A stretch of DNA of 44,010 bases from JAJDIA01 sp031555145 (GCA_031555145.1 JAVBUR010000008.1:1-44010); one strand, 5' to 3'. Shown: positions 33,505 through 43,044, counted from the first letter of the stretch. The notes: generated from the letters alone by a model not told the origin. Numbers and translations: made by a program.

Positions 33505-36309
33505 ATGAAATCGATGAAGTGGATATTAGTCAGTCTCCTCTGTTCCTTCATGGGGTTTTCACAGGTCCCCGACCGGCTATCGTTGGCTGGAGAATGGAGG
33601 TTTGCACTTGATTCGCTGGACAAAGGAGAACAGGAGCAATGGTTTAACAGCCGCCTGCAAGACCACATCCTGCTGCCGGGCATTACCGATGAAGGAGGGT
33701 ATGGAAACGAAGTGATCGAAAGCGGGAAACTATCCCGCTTGCATAAGTACATCGGTAAAGCCTGGTACCAGCTGGATATCTTCATTCCGGAGAACTGGAA
33801 AAACCGGTATCTCACCCTTTCCCTGGAACGGGTGATGTGGAAGAGCAAACTATGGATAGACGGGAAGTATATCAACGAGCAGGAATCATTGTCTATCCCC
33901 CATCTCTACGCCCTGGGAAAACTGGCACCCGGGAAACATACGCTGACCCTGAGCATCGACAGTCGTGAAATATATCCGATCGGAAACAGCTGGGGGCATA
34001 GCTACGGCGAACAGACACAGATTATCTGGAACGGGGTGATCGGGAAGATGGATCTGCTGGCACACCGGGAAGTAGCAGTCGGACTGATACGTACATTCCC
34101 GGATATGACCGGCCGGCTGGATATCGAATGTACCCTCGTAAACCATGGTAAGAAGGTACAAAAAGTTGATCTGGCGGTATCCGTAAAAGAAAAAGCAAGC
34201 GGAACGGAAGTACAAACGGCAACCTATTCCCTGCAGGTGCCTGTCGGGCAGACGGTCTCCAACATATCCCTGCAAGTGGAACAGCCATTGCTATGGGATG
34301 AATTTAATCCGCACCTGTATACGTTGGACTATACGTTGACGGGGACATCCGGCACGGACGTGTATGAGGCTGTATCTTTCGGCTTCCGGACGTTGGATAA
34401 AACGGAAAATTTCATTACCCTCAATGGCATACCCCGGTTCCTGCGTGGCAACCTGGAATGTGCCTTATTCCCGTTGACAGGATACCCTCCTATGGATAAA
34501 GAAAGCTGGCTACGGATTTTTAAGCTATACAAGGCCTATGGGCTGAACCATGCCCGTTTTCACTCCTGGACGCCTCCCCAAGCGGCCTTTGAGGCTGCCG
34601 ATGAAACGGGTATTTACATCCTCAGCGAGCTGTTCTGGCGGGATGGCTGGATGGGCAAAGGGCTGGATATCGACTCGGTCGCTCCCTTCCTGCGTCCTGA
34701 ACTGAGACGTATAGCCGACCAATACGGCAACCACCCTTCCCTCATCGCCCTGGCAATGGGGAATGAACTGGGGGGCTTCGACCGTAACCGGATGGATCCC
34801 TGGATCAAGGAAGTAAAAGAACACGATCCCCGCCATTTCTACACGGTGTCGGTTCGCCGGCCGGCAACGGAGCATGCGGATATCAATTACCATGGCGACC
34901 TGTCTGCGCCTTATCCCCGGTTATTTATCGACCAGGGAAGGATGTCGACCGACTGGGATTACGCCCAATGGTACGGGAAAGCCTCTCCACTGCCTTCTAT
35001 CCAGCATGAAGTAGGGCAATGGGTCGTCTATCCGGATTGGAATGAAACGGAAAAATACACCGGGAACCTCCGTGCCCGGGGCTTGGAGGCATACAAAGAG
35101 TTGGCTATACAAAGAGGCGTATATGAGCAAAACAAAGCGTTTGTACAAGCATCCGGACAACAGTCCGTCCTCTTATACAAAGAAAACATCGAGTCTATCC
35201 TGCGGACGCCCCTGTGCGGCGGTTTCCAACTGCTGAGTATGCAGGACTTCTCCGGCCAGGGCGAAGCGTTGATCGGTTGGCTGGATGCCTTTTACGACGA
35301 CAAGGGGATTGTTACACCGGAGCGGTTCCGGCAGTGGTGTACGACCACGGTACCCTTGATGCGGGCGTCTTCCTATGTGTATACCGACCAGGATACGTTG
35401 AAAGTGGGTATTGACATCCTGCACTTTGCCGACGCAGCGATTCCAAATGCTGTAGTCGACTGGGAATTAACGACAGAGACGGGAGTCCTCTTCAAAAGCG
35501 GCACCTTCGATCCGTCCACCATCCGGAATGCCACCTTGCACAAAGTGGGCTCCATCCAGGAGCCGCTGCATCGGATTACCCATCCTTCCAAGCTACAGCT
35601 ACGGGTTTCCGTCCGGGGTACGGTGTTTACAAACGAGTGGAATTTCTGGGTATTCCCAGCTACCGGAAACGTATCCGTTCCTAAAGAGGTGATCGAAACA
35701 TCCTCCCCGGACGAAGCCATTGCCTGCCTGAAAAAAGGAAAAACCGTATTCCTCTGGGCATACGGACTGGGTAGTAAAATCAATACCGGTTATGCACAAT
35801 GGACACCTACCTTCTGGCAGGCGAAAGATATCGGGCATGAGGGCTTCGTGAATGGAGCGCTTATACGGAATGACCATCCGGCGCTTCGGGCTTTTCCTAC
35901 AGATGGCTATCTGGATTTCCAATGGTATGATATTTGCCGGGAAGGGCGTGGTTTTGAGTTGGCAGGATTGCCCGCTTCCATTCGTCCGATTGTCCAACCG
36001 ATCCATGACTTCCATTTCAACCGCAAATTAGGTTCGTTGATGGAATTTCGAAGTGAAGAAGGAGGGCGGTTATTGGTCTGCGGATATAACCTGGTAGACC
36101 ATCTGGAAAAGCGCCCGGCTGCGCTTGCATTGCGGAACAGCCTGATGCATTATGTCTTGTCAGAAGATTTCTGTCCGGAGGTTACCGTCGATTATGGATG
36201 GATGAAAAGCCAGTTGCAAGATACCACGAAACCCTACTTGCCTCCTGCCGAACTCGAGAATAATACGCCTGGATTTCTGAATCCGGGAGGTGGTTCTCAA
36301 GCTCCTTGA
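33505..36309 (+). CDS. Glycoside hydrolase family 2 enzyme, paralogue of the preceding gene
   Basis: The 934-residue secreted protein has a signal peptide ending near MGFSQ (about residue 20). It follows the preceding enzyme motif for motif: LAGEWRFALDSLDKGEQ, LPGITDEGGYG, LERVMWKSKLWIDG and FLRGNLECALFPLTGYP. The acid/base candidate is Glu421 (MGNELGG) and the nucleophile candidate Glu502 (HEVGQWVVYP). It lacks the last domain of about 140 residues found in its neighbour and ends with a low-complexity NPGGGSQAP tail. The 20-nt gap indicates cotranscription. The pair looks like an old tandem duplication that may have split specificities (inference). Confidence 0.88.
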   Translation: MKSMKWILVSLLCSFMGFSQVPDRLSLAGEWRFALDSLDKGEQEQWFNSRLQDHILLPGITDEGGYGNEVIESGKLSRLHKYIGKAWYQLDIFIPENWKNRYLTLSLERVMWKSKLWIDGKYINEQESLSIPHLYALGKLAPGKHTLTLSIDSREIYPIGNSWGHSYGEQTQIIWNGVIGKMDLLAHREVAVGLIRTFPDMTGRLDIECTLVNHGKKVQKVDLAVSVKEKASGTEVQTATYSLQVPVGQTVSNISLQVEQPLLWDEFNPHLYTLDYTLTGTSGTDVYEAVSFGFRTLDKTENFITLNGIPRFLRGNLECALFPLTGYPPMDKESWLRIFKLYKAYGLNHARFHSWTPPQAAFEAADETGIYILSELFWRDGWMGKGLDIDSVAPFLRPELRRIADQYGNHPSLIALAMGNELGGFDRNRMDPWIKEVKEHDPRHFYTVSVRRPATEHADINYHGDLSAPYPRLFIDQGRMSTDWDYAQWYGKASPLPSIQHEVGQWVVYPDWNETEKYTGNLRARGLEAYKELAIQRGVYEQNKAFVQASGQQSVLLYKENIESILRTPLCGGFQLLSMQDFSGQGEALIGWLDAFYDDKGIVTPERFRQWCTTTVPLMRASSYVYTDQDTLKVGIDILHFADAAIPNAVVDWELTTETGVLFKSGTFDPSTIRNATLHKVGSIQEPLHRITHPSKLQLRVSVRGTVFTNEWNFWVFPATGNVSVPKEVIETSSPDEAIACLKKGKTVFLWAYGLGSKINTGYAQWTPTFWQAKDIGHEGFVNGALIRNDHPALRAFPTDGYLDFQWYDICREGRGFELAGLPASIRPIVQPIHDFHFNRKLGSLMEFRSEEGGRLLVCGYNLVDHLEKRPAALALRNSLMHYVLSEDFCPEVTVDYGWMKSQLQDTTKPYLPPAELENNTPGFLNPGGGSQAP

Positions 36310-36678
36310 AGCGTACTTCCGTTTTGTACAGATAATCATCTTTTTTGTTCCTTTCCATACTGGTTTCTATCGTTGATTCGTTTATTCCGAATGATAGAAT
36401 CTCACTAACTTTGCTATCGGGAATATAGACAATATAGAGGCAGACAACGACAAAACAAGCAAATAGTCCATGCTCATAATTTTTTTATCTATTCCTTTTT
36501 TTGCGCCGACTGCCTTTCTTTGTCATATAGAACGCACTAAATAATTAACACATCTAAACACCAATTAACAATGGAGTGATGCCACAATAGATAGTCTTAA
36601 GTGACCCCTACCACGTATGTTTTTTTGATGCGCAGATATAATTACTTGCTATTGTTAACTTATTAATCTTTTTTTTGT
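36310..36678 (+). promoter_or_regulatory. Leader and promoter region of susC
   Basis: No gene is seen in this AT-rich gap. TAACTTTG at 36406-36413 is an exact match to the TAnnTTTG -7 consensus; the -33 match near 36381-36384 is weak. Transcription from here would give a 5' untranslated leader of about 260 nt before the susC ATG. Long leaders occur in other Bacteroides polysaccharide-utilisation loci and can be targets of regulatory RNAs. Confidence 0.45.
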
Positions 36679-39600
36679 ATGAACAAACTAAAGCATTTGA
36701 TTTCATTGAGATACCTGCTTATCGTTGCAGTGATCTTACAGGGAGCCATGATGCCTTTGCATGCGGAAAGCTTCCCCAAACAAGGTATGGCTATACCTGT
36801 TGTGAATGACAAACCGATTTCCGGAACAGTAGTCGACAAAGAGGGTGTACCTGTTATTGGTGCAAACGTTTCGGTAAAAGGAACAACCCTTGGAACCATT
36901 ACTGACCTGGATGGTCAATTCAGTTTAACGGTTCCTGACGGAGCTGTTTTGGTAGTATCCTATATTGGATATGTAACGCAGGAAATCCGTGTAGGCAATC
37001 AGACTGCTTTCCGGGTCGTTCTGCAGGAAGACACACAGGCACTGGAAGAACTGGTGGTTGTAGGGTATGGGGTGCAGAAGAAAGTCAATGTAACCGGTTC
37101 GGTATCGGCTATTGGCTCCGAAGCCATCCAAAGCCGTCCGGTAACAAGTACCACCACCGCCCTGCAAGGGGTTTTGGCCGGTGTTACGGTGATCCAGAAC
37201 AGTGGACAGCCCGGAGCGGAAAGCACCAAGATCCGTATTCGTGGTACAGGTACGCTGAACAACTCCAACCCGATGTATGTAGTAGACGGACTGGTTGTAT
37301 CATCGATCGATGATGTCGACCCTAATGACATCGAAAGTCTCTCCGTCTTGAAAGATGCCGCATCAGCCGCCATTTATGGTGCCCGTGCTGCGAACGGGGT
37401 TGTGTTGGTAACAACCAAAAAGGGTGCGAATGCCACCGCCCGTTTGAAATACGACGGTTATATCGGATGGCAATCTCCTACGGCTATGCAGGAGTATCTT
37501 CCTTCCTGGGAATATGCCCAGTTATACAACAAGGCGTTGATCAATGAAGGAAAGAATCCGCAATACACAGCCGAAGAGATTGAGAAATTCCGCAACGGAA
37601 GTGATCCGGATAACTATCCGAATACCGACTGGTTAGGTATGTTCTACAAAGACAACGCCCTACAGCAAAGCCACCGTGCCGAAGTCAGCGGCGGTAGTGA
37701 CAAGACCACCTATATGTTCTCATTGGGCTATCTTAGCCAGGATGGTATCATCGATTATATGACCAACGACCGGTACACGCTCAGAGCCAATATTAACACT
37801 AAGGTGAACAAGTTCTCGGCAGGTGTCAACATTTCGTACACCTATAAAGACTGGCAGGAACCCACCAACCCCTATACTGGCGACTCGTACCAGATCATCC
37901 GCCAGATCAACCGTATCGCTCCGATGGTGACCAATATCTATTCAAACGGCTACTACGGATACATCGCCGACGGTAACCCGATGGCATGGATGGACGATCC
38001 CGGTCTGCGTAATGAAAAAACCCGCACCACCCGTGGTGTCGGTAATATTGGTTATGAAATCATCCCCGGTTTGAAGATTCAGGAAATATTAGGGTATGAT
38101 CACACCAGTGTATCCGATGAACGGTTCATTAAAGACGTCCAGTTCTACAACTGGAAGACAGGTGCCCCGACATTATACCAAGGCCCCAACTACCAACGGG
38201 ATAGACGGAATGACTACGAAACCGTCACGTTACAGACCTTATTAACCTACAATAATACCTTTGGTAAACACACCGTAGGCGGATTGGCCGGTTATTCGCA
38301 GGAATACAGCCGCCATGACTGGACGGAATCCGAACGTTCCTCTTTCCTGAATAATCAAATGCGGGAAGTAGATGCAGGTTCGGCCGATGGACAGAAAGGC
38401 AGTGGCTCGGCAAACGAGTATGCCCTGCAATCGTTCTTCGGACGCGTTACGTACGATTACGACAACCGCTACCTGATTGAAGCCAATATCCGTTACGACG
38501 GAACGTCACGTATTGAAAGCTCACACCGTTGGGGTACCTTCCCCTCGTTCTCCGGCGCCTGGAGAATTATCAATGAAAGCTTTATGGAAGGCACACGTGA
38601 TATCCTTTCCGATATGAAGATCCGTGCCGGTTGGGGGTTATTAGGTAACCAACAGTTGGGTACAGACAAATTCTCATACATTGAATACTACCCGTACCAG
38701 TCCGTATTGGCACAGAAGAATGCAGTATTCGGAGGAAAAGTAAATACGGGGGTAGCTCCTGTCGATGGTGCCAACACCGCCCTGAAGTGGGAAACCACCG
38801 AATCCCTCAACTTCGGGTTAGACCTTGCCATACTGAGCAATATGGTGACATTCTCCATGGATATCTATTCAAGAGAAACACGCGACATCTTACGTAAATT
38901 ACCGGTAAGCACCCTGTACGGCTTGAACGCTCCCTACCAGAACTCTGCTTCAATGACAAACAAAGGGGTTGAATTCCAGGCAGGATATAAATATGCCAAA
39001 TCAGGATGGACATTCAATGCCAACGCGAATGTAGCTTATAATAAGAATGAGATCACCGACCTGAAGAACGACGGTAGCATGATCTGGCAGAACAGCTATA
39101 ACTTCTGGCAACCGGGCTATCCGATGAACTCTTTCGGTGGCTACGAGGTACTGGGTATTTTCCAGAACCAGGCTGAAGTAGATAACTACGCGGTCATCAA
39201 CCGGAATACAGCCGGTCCTGGTGACTTGAAATACAAGGATCAGAACGGCGACGGTAAGATCGACGGCAAAGACCGTGTATACCTGGGTAGCTGGGATCCG
39301 AAATGGATCTTCGGTTTGAACCTGACGGCCACCTGGAAAGGACTGGATGCAAGCGTGCTGTTCCAAGGCGCAGCCGGTGTGAAAGGATACCTGCAAACGG
39401 AAACGATCGGTGAATTGAGCGGAGGTACAAGCAAGCCGACCTCACTCTATCGTGACTCCTGGGATGCAGAAACCAATCCGAACGGCAAGTTCCCCCGTCC
39501 GTTGACCAACAACCGGACACAGAACTACTCCTCCACCCCGTCTGATTTCTGGGTGATCGACGCATCGTATGTACGTATGAAGAACATACAGGTGGGTTAT

Positions 39601-39783
39601 ACCCTTCCGTCGGCCTGGACAAAAGCAGCCTTTATCGAAAAGGTGCGTATCTACTACAGTGGACAGAACTTGTTGACCATCTCAGATTTCAATAAGGGAT
39701 TCGACCCGGAAGCTCCTGTTGCAGCCAGAGCCTACTATCCGCAGGTGAAGGCGCATACTTTTGGCTTAAGTGTAACCTTTTAA
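36679..39783 (+). CDS. susC: SusC/RagA-type TonB-linked outer-membrane transporter
   Basis: The 1034-residue protein begins with a signal peptide (hydrophobic core YLLIVAVILQGAMMPLHA). A carboxypeptidase-regulatory-like domain follows (about residues 48-120, ISGTVVDKEGVPVIGANV). Next come a TonB-box-like EELVVVGYG, a plug domain with LQGVLAGV and PMYVVDGL, and a C-terminal beta barrel ending in an aromatic residue (GLSVTF). It imports oligosaccharides across the outer membrane with its SusD partner, 13 nt downstream. No N-terminal STN domain is present, which argues against anti-sigma signalling. The substrate is likely related to the GH2 enzymes upstream (inference). Confidence 0.96.
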   Translation: MNKLKHLISLRYLLIVAVILQGAMMPLHAESFPKQGMAIPVVNDKPISGTVVDKEGVPVIGANVSVKGTTLGTITDLDGQFSLTVPDGAVLVVSYIGYVTQEIRVGNQTAFRVVLQEDTQALEELVVVGYGVQKKVNVTGSVSAIGSEAIQSRPVTSTTTALQGVLAGVTVIQNSGQPGAESTKIRIRGTGTLNNSNPMYVVDGLVVSSIDDVDPNDIESLSVLKDAASAAIYGARAANGVVLVTTKKGANATARLKYDGYIGWQSPTAMQEYLPSWEYAQLYNKALINEGKNPQYTAEEIEKFRNGSDPDNYPNTDWLGMFYKDNALQQSHRAEVSGGSDKTTYMFSLGYLSQDGIIDYMTNDRYTLRANINTKVNKFSAGVNISYTYKDWQEPTNPYTGDSYQIIRQINRIAPMVTNIYSNGYYGYIADGNPMAWMDDPGLRNEKTRTTRGVGNIGYEIIPGLKIQEILGYDHTSVSDERFIKDVQFYNWKTGAPTLYQGPNYQRDRRNDYETVTLQTLLTYNNTFGKHTVGGLAGYSQEYSRHDWTESERSSFLNNQMREVDAGSADGQKGSGSANEYALQSFFGRVTYDYDNRYLIEANIRYDGTSRIESSHRWGTFPSFSGAWRIINESFMEGTRDILSDMKIRAGWGLLGNQQLGTDKFSYIEYYPYQSVLAQKNAVFGGKVNTGVAPVDGANTALKWETTESLNFGLDLAILSNMVTFSMDIYSRETRDILRKLPVSTLYGLNAPYQNSASMTNKGVEFQAGYKYAKSGWTFNANANVAYNKNEITDLKNDGSMIWQNSYNFWQPGYPMNSFGGYEVLGIFQNQAEVDNYAVINRNTAGPGDLKYKDQNGDGKIDGKDRVYLGSWDPKWIFGLNLTATWKGLDASVLFQGAAGVKGYLQTETIGELSGGTSKPTSLYRDSWDAETNPNGKFPRPLTNNRTQNYSSTPSDFWVIDASYVRMKNIQVGYTLPSAWTKAAFIEKVRIYYSGQNLLTISDFNKGFDPEAPVAARAYYPQVKAHTFGLSVTF

Positions 39784-39796
39784 ATAGAATAATCGT

Positions 39797-41374
39797 ATGA
39801 AAAGATATAGTTTATTAGCACTCATACTGCTTTTTATAACATCCTGCAGTAGTGATTTCTTAGATAGAAACCCGTTGGACCGTCCGTCCAATGCCGTATT
39901 CTGGAATACTGAAAAAGATGCCATCGCAGCCGCTACCGGTTGCTACGAAGGTTGGTTCTCGGCCGATGCATTGCCTTATTTCGACTGTGTGTCCGACAAC
40001 TCCTACAACCCCTTCTCCTGGGAAGGATGGCAGGCACATGCAGCCGGGCTGTCGACCCCTACCAACTACGGACAGAGCGACAACTACTTCAAGTATGACA
40101 AGATTGTCCGTTGCAACTACTTCCTGGAAAACATCGATCGCCCGACCATGAGCGAAGACATGCGCAAACGCCTGACCGCGGAAGTCCGCTTCCTGCGTGC
40201 CTGGTATTATTTCCTGAAAGTAACCCTCTTTGGCGATGTGCCTTTGGTGACCAAGGTATTGTCGGTGGATGAAGCCAACCTGCCCCGCGACCCGAAGGAT
40301 AAGGTCATCCAGTTTGTGATTGACGAACTGGCGGCCGCGGCTCCGGATCTGCCATTGACGTATGGTTCCAATGATATCGGACGGGCCAGCCGTGGCGCAG
40401 CCTATACGCTGAAAGCACGCATGGAACTGTTCAAAGGCGACTATGCCGCAGCAGCAGCCTCTGCCAAGCAGGTGATAGACTCCAACGTCTATGAATTGTT
40501 CGACGACTACCGGGGCATCTTCAAACGGGCCAATAACAACAATGTGGAAGTCATCATGGCCGTCCAGTATGTAGAGAAGCTGAAAGGGAACTGGATCCCT
40601 ACCCCATTGGCGACTAACACCGTCGGTGGATGGGCCTCTATCAACCCGACACAGTCGCTGGTCGATGCCTTCGAATGTGAAGACGGAAAGACCATCGCCG
40701 AATCATCTCTCTACAATCCCAAGGACCCGTATAAGAACCGCGACCCGCGTTTCTATGCCTCCATCATCTACCCGGGATGCTTCTACGAAGGCAGCTACTT
40801 CAACCCCATCGACAAGAATGACCCGGTCGGCGAATACTATGCACCGTACGGACGTACCAAGACCGGATACCACAGCCGGAAATACATCGACGACCTGTCG
40901 GACTACAACACCCTCACCGATACGGATGTGAACGGTATCGTCTTCCGCTATGCCGAAGTACTCCTGATGTATGCCGAAGCGATGATCGAGAAGAATACAA
41001 TCGACGAATCCGTATACGACGCCATCAACCAGATCCGCCTCAGGGCCGGCATGCCGGAAGTAGACCGCTCGGTGTATACCGGACAGGCCAAGATGCGTGA
41101 ACTGATCCGCCGCGAACGTCGCGTGGAATTAGGCATGGAAGGTGTACGCTGGTTCGATATCTGCCGTTGGAAGATCGGCGAACAGGTGATGCCCGGACAG
41201 GTGTGGGGCGCCCTGTTGGGAACGGTTGATCCCAACGACGGCACACTGGCGCTCACGGATGATCGCATCAAAGTCGAAATGCGCGTGTTCGATCCCGCCA
41301 AAGGCTACCTGTGGGTGATCCCGCAAAGTGTAATCGATGCGACACCAGCTATTACACAAAACCCCGGATACTAA
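39797..41374 (+). CDS. susD: SusD/RagB-type glycan-binding outer-membrane lipoprotein
   Basis: The 525-residue lipoprotein has a lipobox LLFITSC (Cys17) and the SusD start SDFLDRNPLDRPSNAVFWNTEKDA. The TPR-rich N-terminal half includes LTAEVRFLRAWYYF and LFGDVPLVT. The C-terminal RagB/SusD domain ends with RRERRVELGMEGVRWFDICRW and GYLWVIPQSVIDATPAITQNPGY. It caps the SusC barrel and binds the incoming glycan at the cell surface. It lies 13 nt after susC and is followed by a strong terminator. Confidence 0.96.
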   Translation: MKRYSLLALILLFITSCSSDFLDRNPLDRPSNAVFWNTEKDAIAAATGCYEGWFSADALPYFDCVSDNSYNPFSWEGWQAHAAGLSTPTNYGQSDNYFKYDKIVRCNYFLENIDRPTMSEDMRKRLTAEVRFLRAWYYFLKVTLFGDVPLVTKVLSVDEANLPRDPKDKVIQFVIDELAAAAPDLPLTYGSNDIGRASRGAAYTLKARMELFKGDYAAAAASAKQVIDSNVYELFDDYRGIFKRANNNNVEVIMAVQYVEKLKGNWIPTPLATNTVGGWASINPTQSLVDAFECEDGKTIAESSLYNPKDPYKNRDPRFYASIIYPGCFYEGSYFNPIDKNDPVGEYYAPYGRTKTGYHSRKYIDDLSDYNTLTDTDVNGIVFRYAEVLLMYAEAMIEKNTIDESVYDAINQIRLRAGMPEVDRSVYTGQAKMRELIRRERRVELGMEGVRWFDICRWKIGEQVMPGQVWGALLGTVDPNDGTLALTDDRIKVEMRVFDPAKGYLWVIPQSVIDATPAITQNPGY

Positions 41375-41432
41375 GGTGTTAGTTTACATAGATAAGGTCC
41401 ATTAGTGTTAAATTCACTAATTTAGAAGTAAA

Positions 41433-41457
41433 CATTCGGCCTGTTTCAGGCCGAATG
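41433..41457 (+). terminator. Intrinsic terminator after susD
   Basis: Perfect 11-bp arms CATTCGGCCTG (41433-41443) and CAGGCCGAATG (41447-41457) around a TTT loop are followed by a T-rich stretch (CTTATTTTTATAG). It separates susCD from the AraC-type regulator gene. Confidence 0.88.
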
Positions 41458-41496
41458 CTTATTTTTATAGACTATTTGTGATTAGTATGTGATGCC

Positions 41497-42384
41497 ATGG
41501 TAAAGCGAAAAGACGGATTCTCCGGAGAAAGAGCCATTGTGGTCCCCACCTATGTCATTCAAGACATGGAAAAGGATGTGTATGGTTCACTCCTTCATAT
41601 TACGGATATAGGTTATTATCCGAAAGCGAAACATCATTATCGCGTGCGGGAAGAACCTATCAACCAGTATGTATTCATCTACTGCATAGACGGTAGCGGA
41701 TGGTTTAAGCTGGGAGAAAATACCTATACGGTAGCCTCTAATCAATACTTTATCCTGCCGGCCGGCGTCCCCCACTCCTACGGCGCGGATGAGCATACGC
41801 CCTGGACCATCTATTGGATCCATTTTAAAGGGAAAACCGCCTCCCATCATGCCAAAGGTCTGGCGCAACCGGTAGAGATCCGGTCGAGTATCCATTCCCG
41901 GATAAGCGACAGGCTTGAATTGTTTGAGGAAATCTATCGTACACTGGAAATGGGATTCAGCAAGGAAAACGTATCCTATGCCTCTTCCGCCTTCCACCAT
42001 TACCTGGGTACGCTCCGTTATATCCAACAATACCGGGATGTAGTCCGGAATGATGCGCAACAAAACGACATCGTCACGGCCGCCATCCATTGCATGAAAG
42101 AAAACCTGGGAAAAAAACTGTCGCTCGAAGACATCGCCCACCATACTGGCTATTCCTCTTCCCATTTCTCCTCCCTGTTCCATAAACGTACAGGATATGC
42201 CCCGTTGAGTTATTTCAATCAACTGAAAATCCAGCAGGCCTGCAAACTACTTGACTTCACCGATATGAAGATCAACCAGATCTGCTACAACGTAGGCATA
42301 GATGACACCTACTACTTCTCGCGCCTCTTTAAGAAAATCATGGGTATCTCCCCTTCCGAATACAAAAATCAGAAGAAAGGATAG
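41497..42384 (+). CDS. AraC family transcriptional regulator
   Basis: The 295-residue protein has an N-terminal cupin-type sensor domain (about residues 20-110, with FILPAGVPHSYGADEHTPWTIYWIHFKG) and a C-terminal double helix-turn-helix AraC DNA-binding domain (about 195-293). Motifs are LEDIAHHTGYSSSHFSSLFHKRTGYAPLSY and INQICYNVGIDDTYYFSRLFKKIMGISPSEY. Such proteins bind a sugar and activate nearby genes; control of the adjacent GH2-susCD genes is the obvious inference. It is soluble and cytoplasmic, unlike the hybrid two-component or ECF-sigma regulators that govern many susCD loci. The start was chosen because only a few residues precede the cupin domain. Confidence 0.92.
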   Translation: MVKRKDGFSGERAIVVPTYVIQDMEKDVYGSLLHITDIGYYPKAKHHYRVREEPINQYVFIYCIDGSGWFKLGENTYTVASNQYFILPAGVPHSYGADEHTPWTIYWIHFKGKTASHHAKGLAQPVEIRSSIHSRISDRLELFEEIYRTLEMGFSKENVSYASSAFHHYLGTLRYIQQYRDVVRNDAQQNDIVTAAIHCMKENLGKKLSLEDIAHHTGYSSSHFSSLFHKRTGYAPLSYFNQLKIQQACKLLDFTDMKINQICYNVGIDDTYYFSRLFKKIMGISPSEYKNQKKG

Positions 42385-42388
42385 AACG

Positions 42389-42844
42389 TCACCTTCCCTG
42401 TGCTTTATCCCAGGCTTCACCCAGGCGAATAAAGAAGTTTTTCTTACGGGAAGGGAGCCGTTGTGAACCATCGCCTCCCGACGTAAGCGTACGGGCAGGT
42501 GAGAAGGGACGGCCGGATTTGATCATCTGGTAGGTCACACCCCAGTCGCGCAGGCCGCCCAGGTTACGGTCGTCGATGAAGAGGTCGGCATTCAGCTTGC
42601 GGGGTAAAGGTTCAGGTTCTTCCGGATAGTTCTTGTTGGCGGCATAAAACTCCAACCCGCCTGCAGCGCAATAGTCGATCGCTTCCTGCAACAGGTCGCC
42701 TTCGCGCACCGACCAGAGAATCAATTGATGATGATCCTCTTGCTGCAACCGCTTCAACACATCCAACGCAAAAGGAATCGGTTTCCCAATCCGGGGATAC
42801 GCATGTTCCACTATCGTTCCGTCAAAATCTACCGCTATAATCAT
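42389..42844 (-). CDS. HAD superfamily hydrolase-like protein
   Basis: The 151-residue protein starts MIIAVDFDGTIVEHAYP, the HAD motif I with nucleophile Asp6 and Asp8. LILWSVREG is a motif II candidate, and a late acidic motif (LFIDDRNLGG) supplies the metal ligands. It resembles small Bacteroides HAD proteins annotated as hydrolases; the substrate is unknown. The C-terminal KKNFFIRLGEAWDKAQGR tail is probably helical. It converges on the AraC gene with only 4 nt between stop codons. Confidence 0.82.
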   Translation of the reverse strand: MIIAVDFDGTIVEHAYPRIGKPIPFALDVLKRLQQEDHHQLILWSVREGDLLQEAIDYCAAGGLEFYAANKNYPEEPEPLPRKLNADLFIDDRNLGGLRDWGVTYQMIKSGRPFSPARTLTSGGDGSQRLPSRKKNFFIRLGEAWDKAQGR

Positions 42845-42895
42845 ATCTCTCTTGTTTTATTACTCCAATGAGCGGCAAAGATACCCAAAAAATTC

Positions 42896-42970
42896 ATCAT
42901 CATGTTCGTAAACGATCGTCATAACGTTTGTGTACGAACGTGATGATGATCGTTTACGAACATGATGATC
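42896..42970. repeat. Long nested palindrome (about 75 bp) ending in a T-run
   Basis: Perfect 22-bp arms at 42896-42917 and 42948-42969 flank a 30-bp centre that is itself an imperfect palindrome (AACGTTTGT facing ACGAACGT). Six T residues follow at 42971-42976. As RNA it would be one long hairpin with terminator character on the plus strand. It may be a dispersed palindromic repeat or a small mobile element remnant. Confidence 0.75.
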
Positions 42971-43004
42971 TTTTTTGTGGCGATTCGCCGATTCCGAAGC
43001 GTAT

Positions 43005-43044
43005 TGTCAAAAAATTATACACCACTGTCAAAAAATTGGACACC
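43005..43044. repeat. Two-copy 21-bp-period direct repeat, possible operator
   Basis: TGTCAAAAAATTATACACC (43005-43023) and TGTCAAAAAATTGGACACC (43026-43044) differ at two positions. Each copy has a dyad TGT-N11-ACA shape, perfect as TGTC-N9-GACA in the second copy. The two-turn spacing suits tandem binding of a dimeric regulator upstream of the ABC ATPase gene. Confidence 0.5.
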
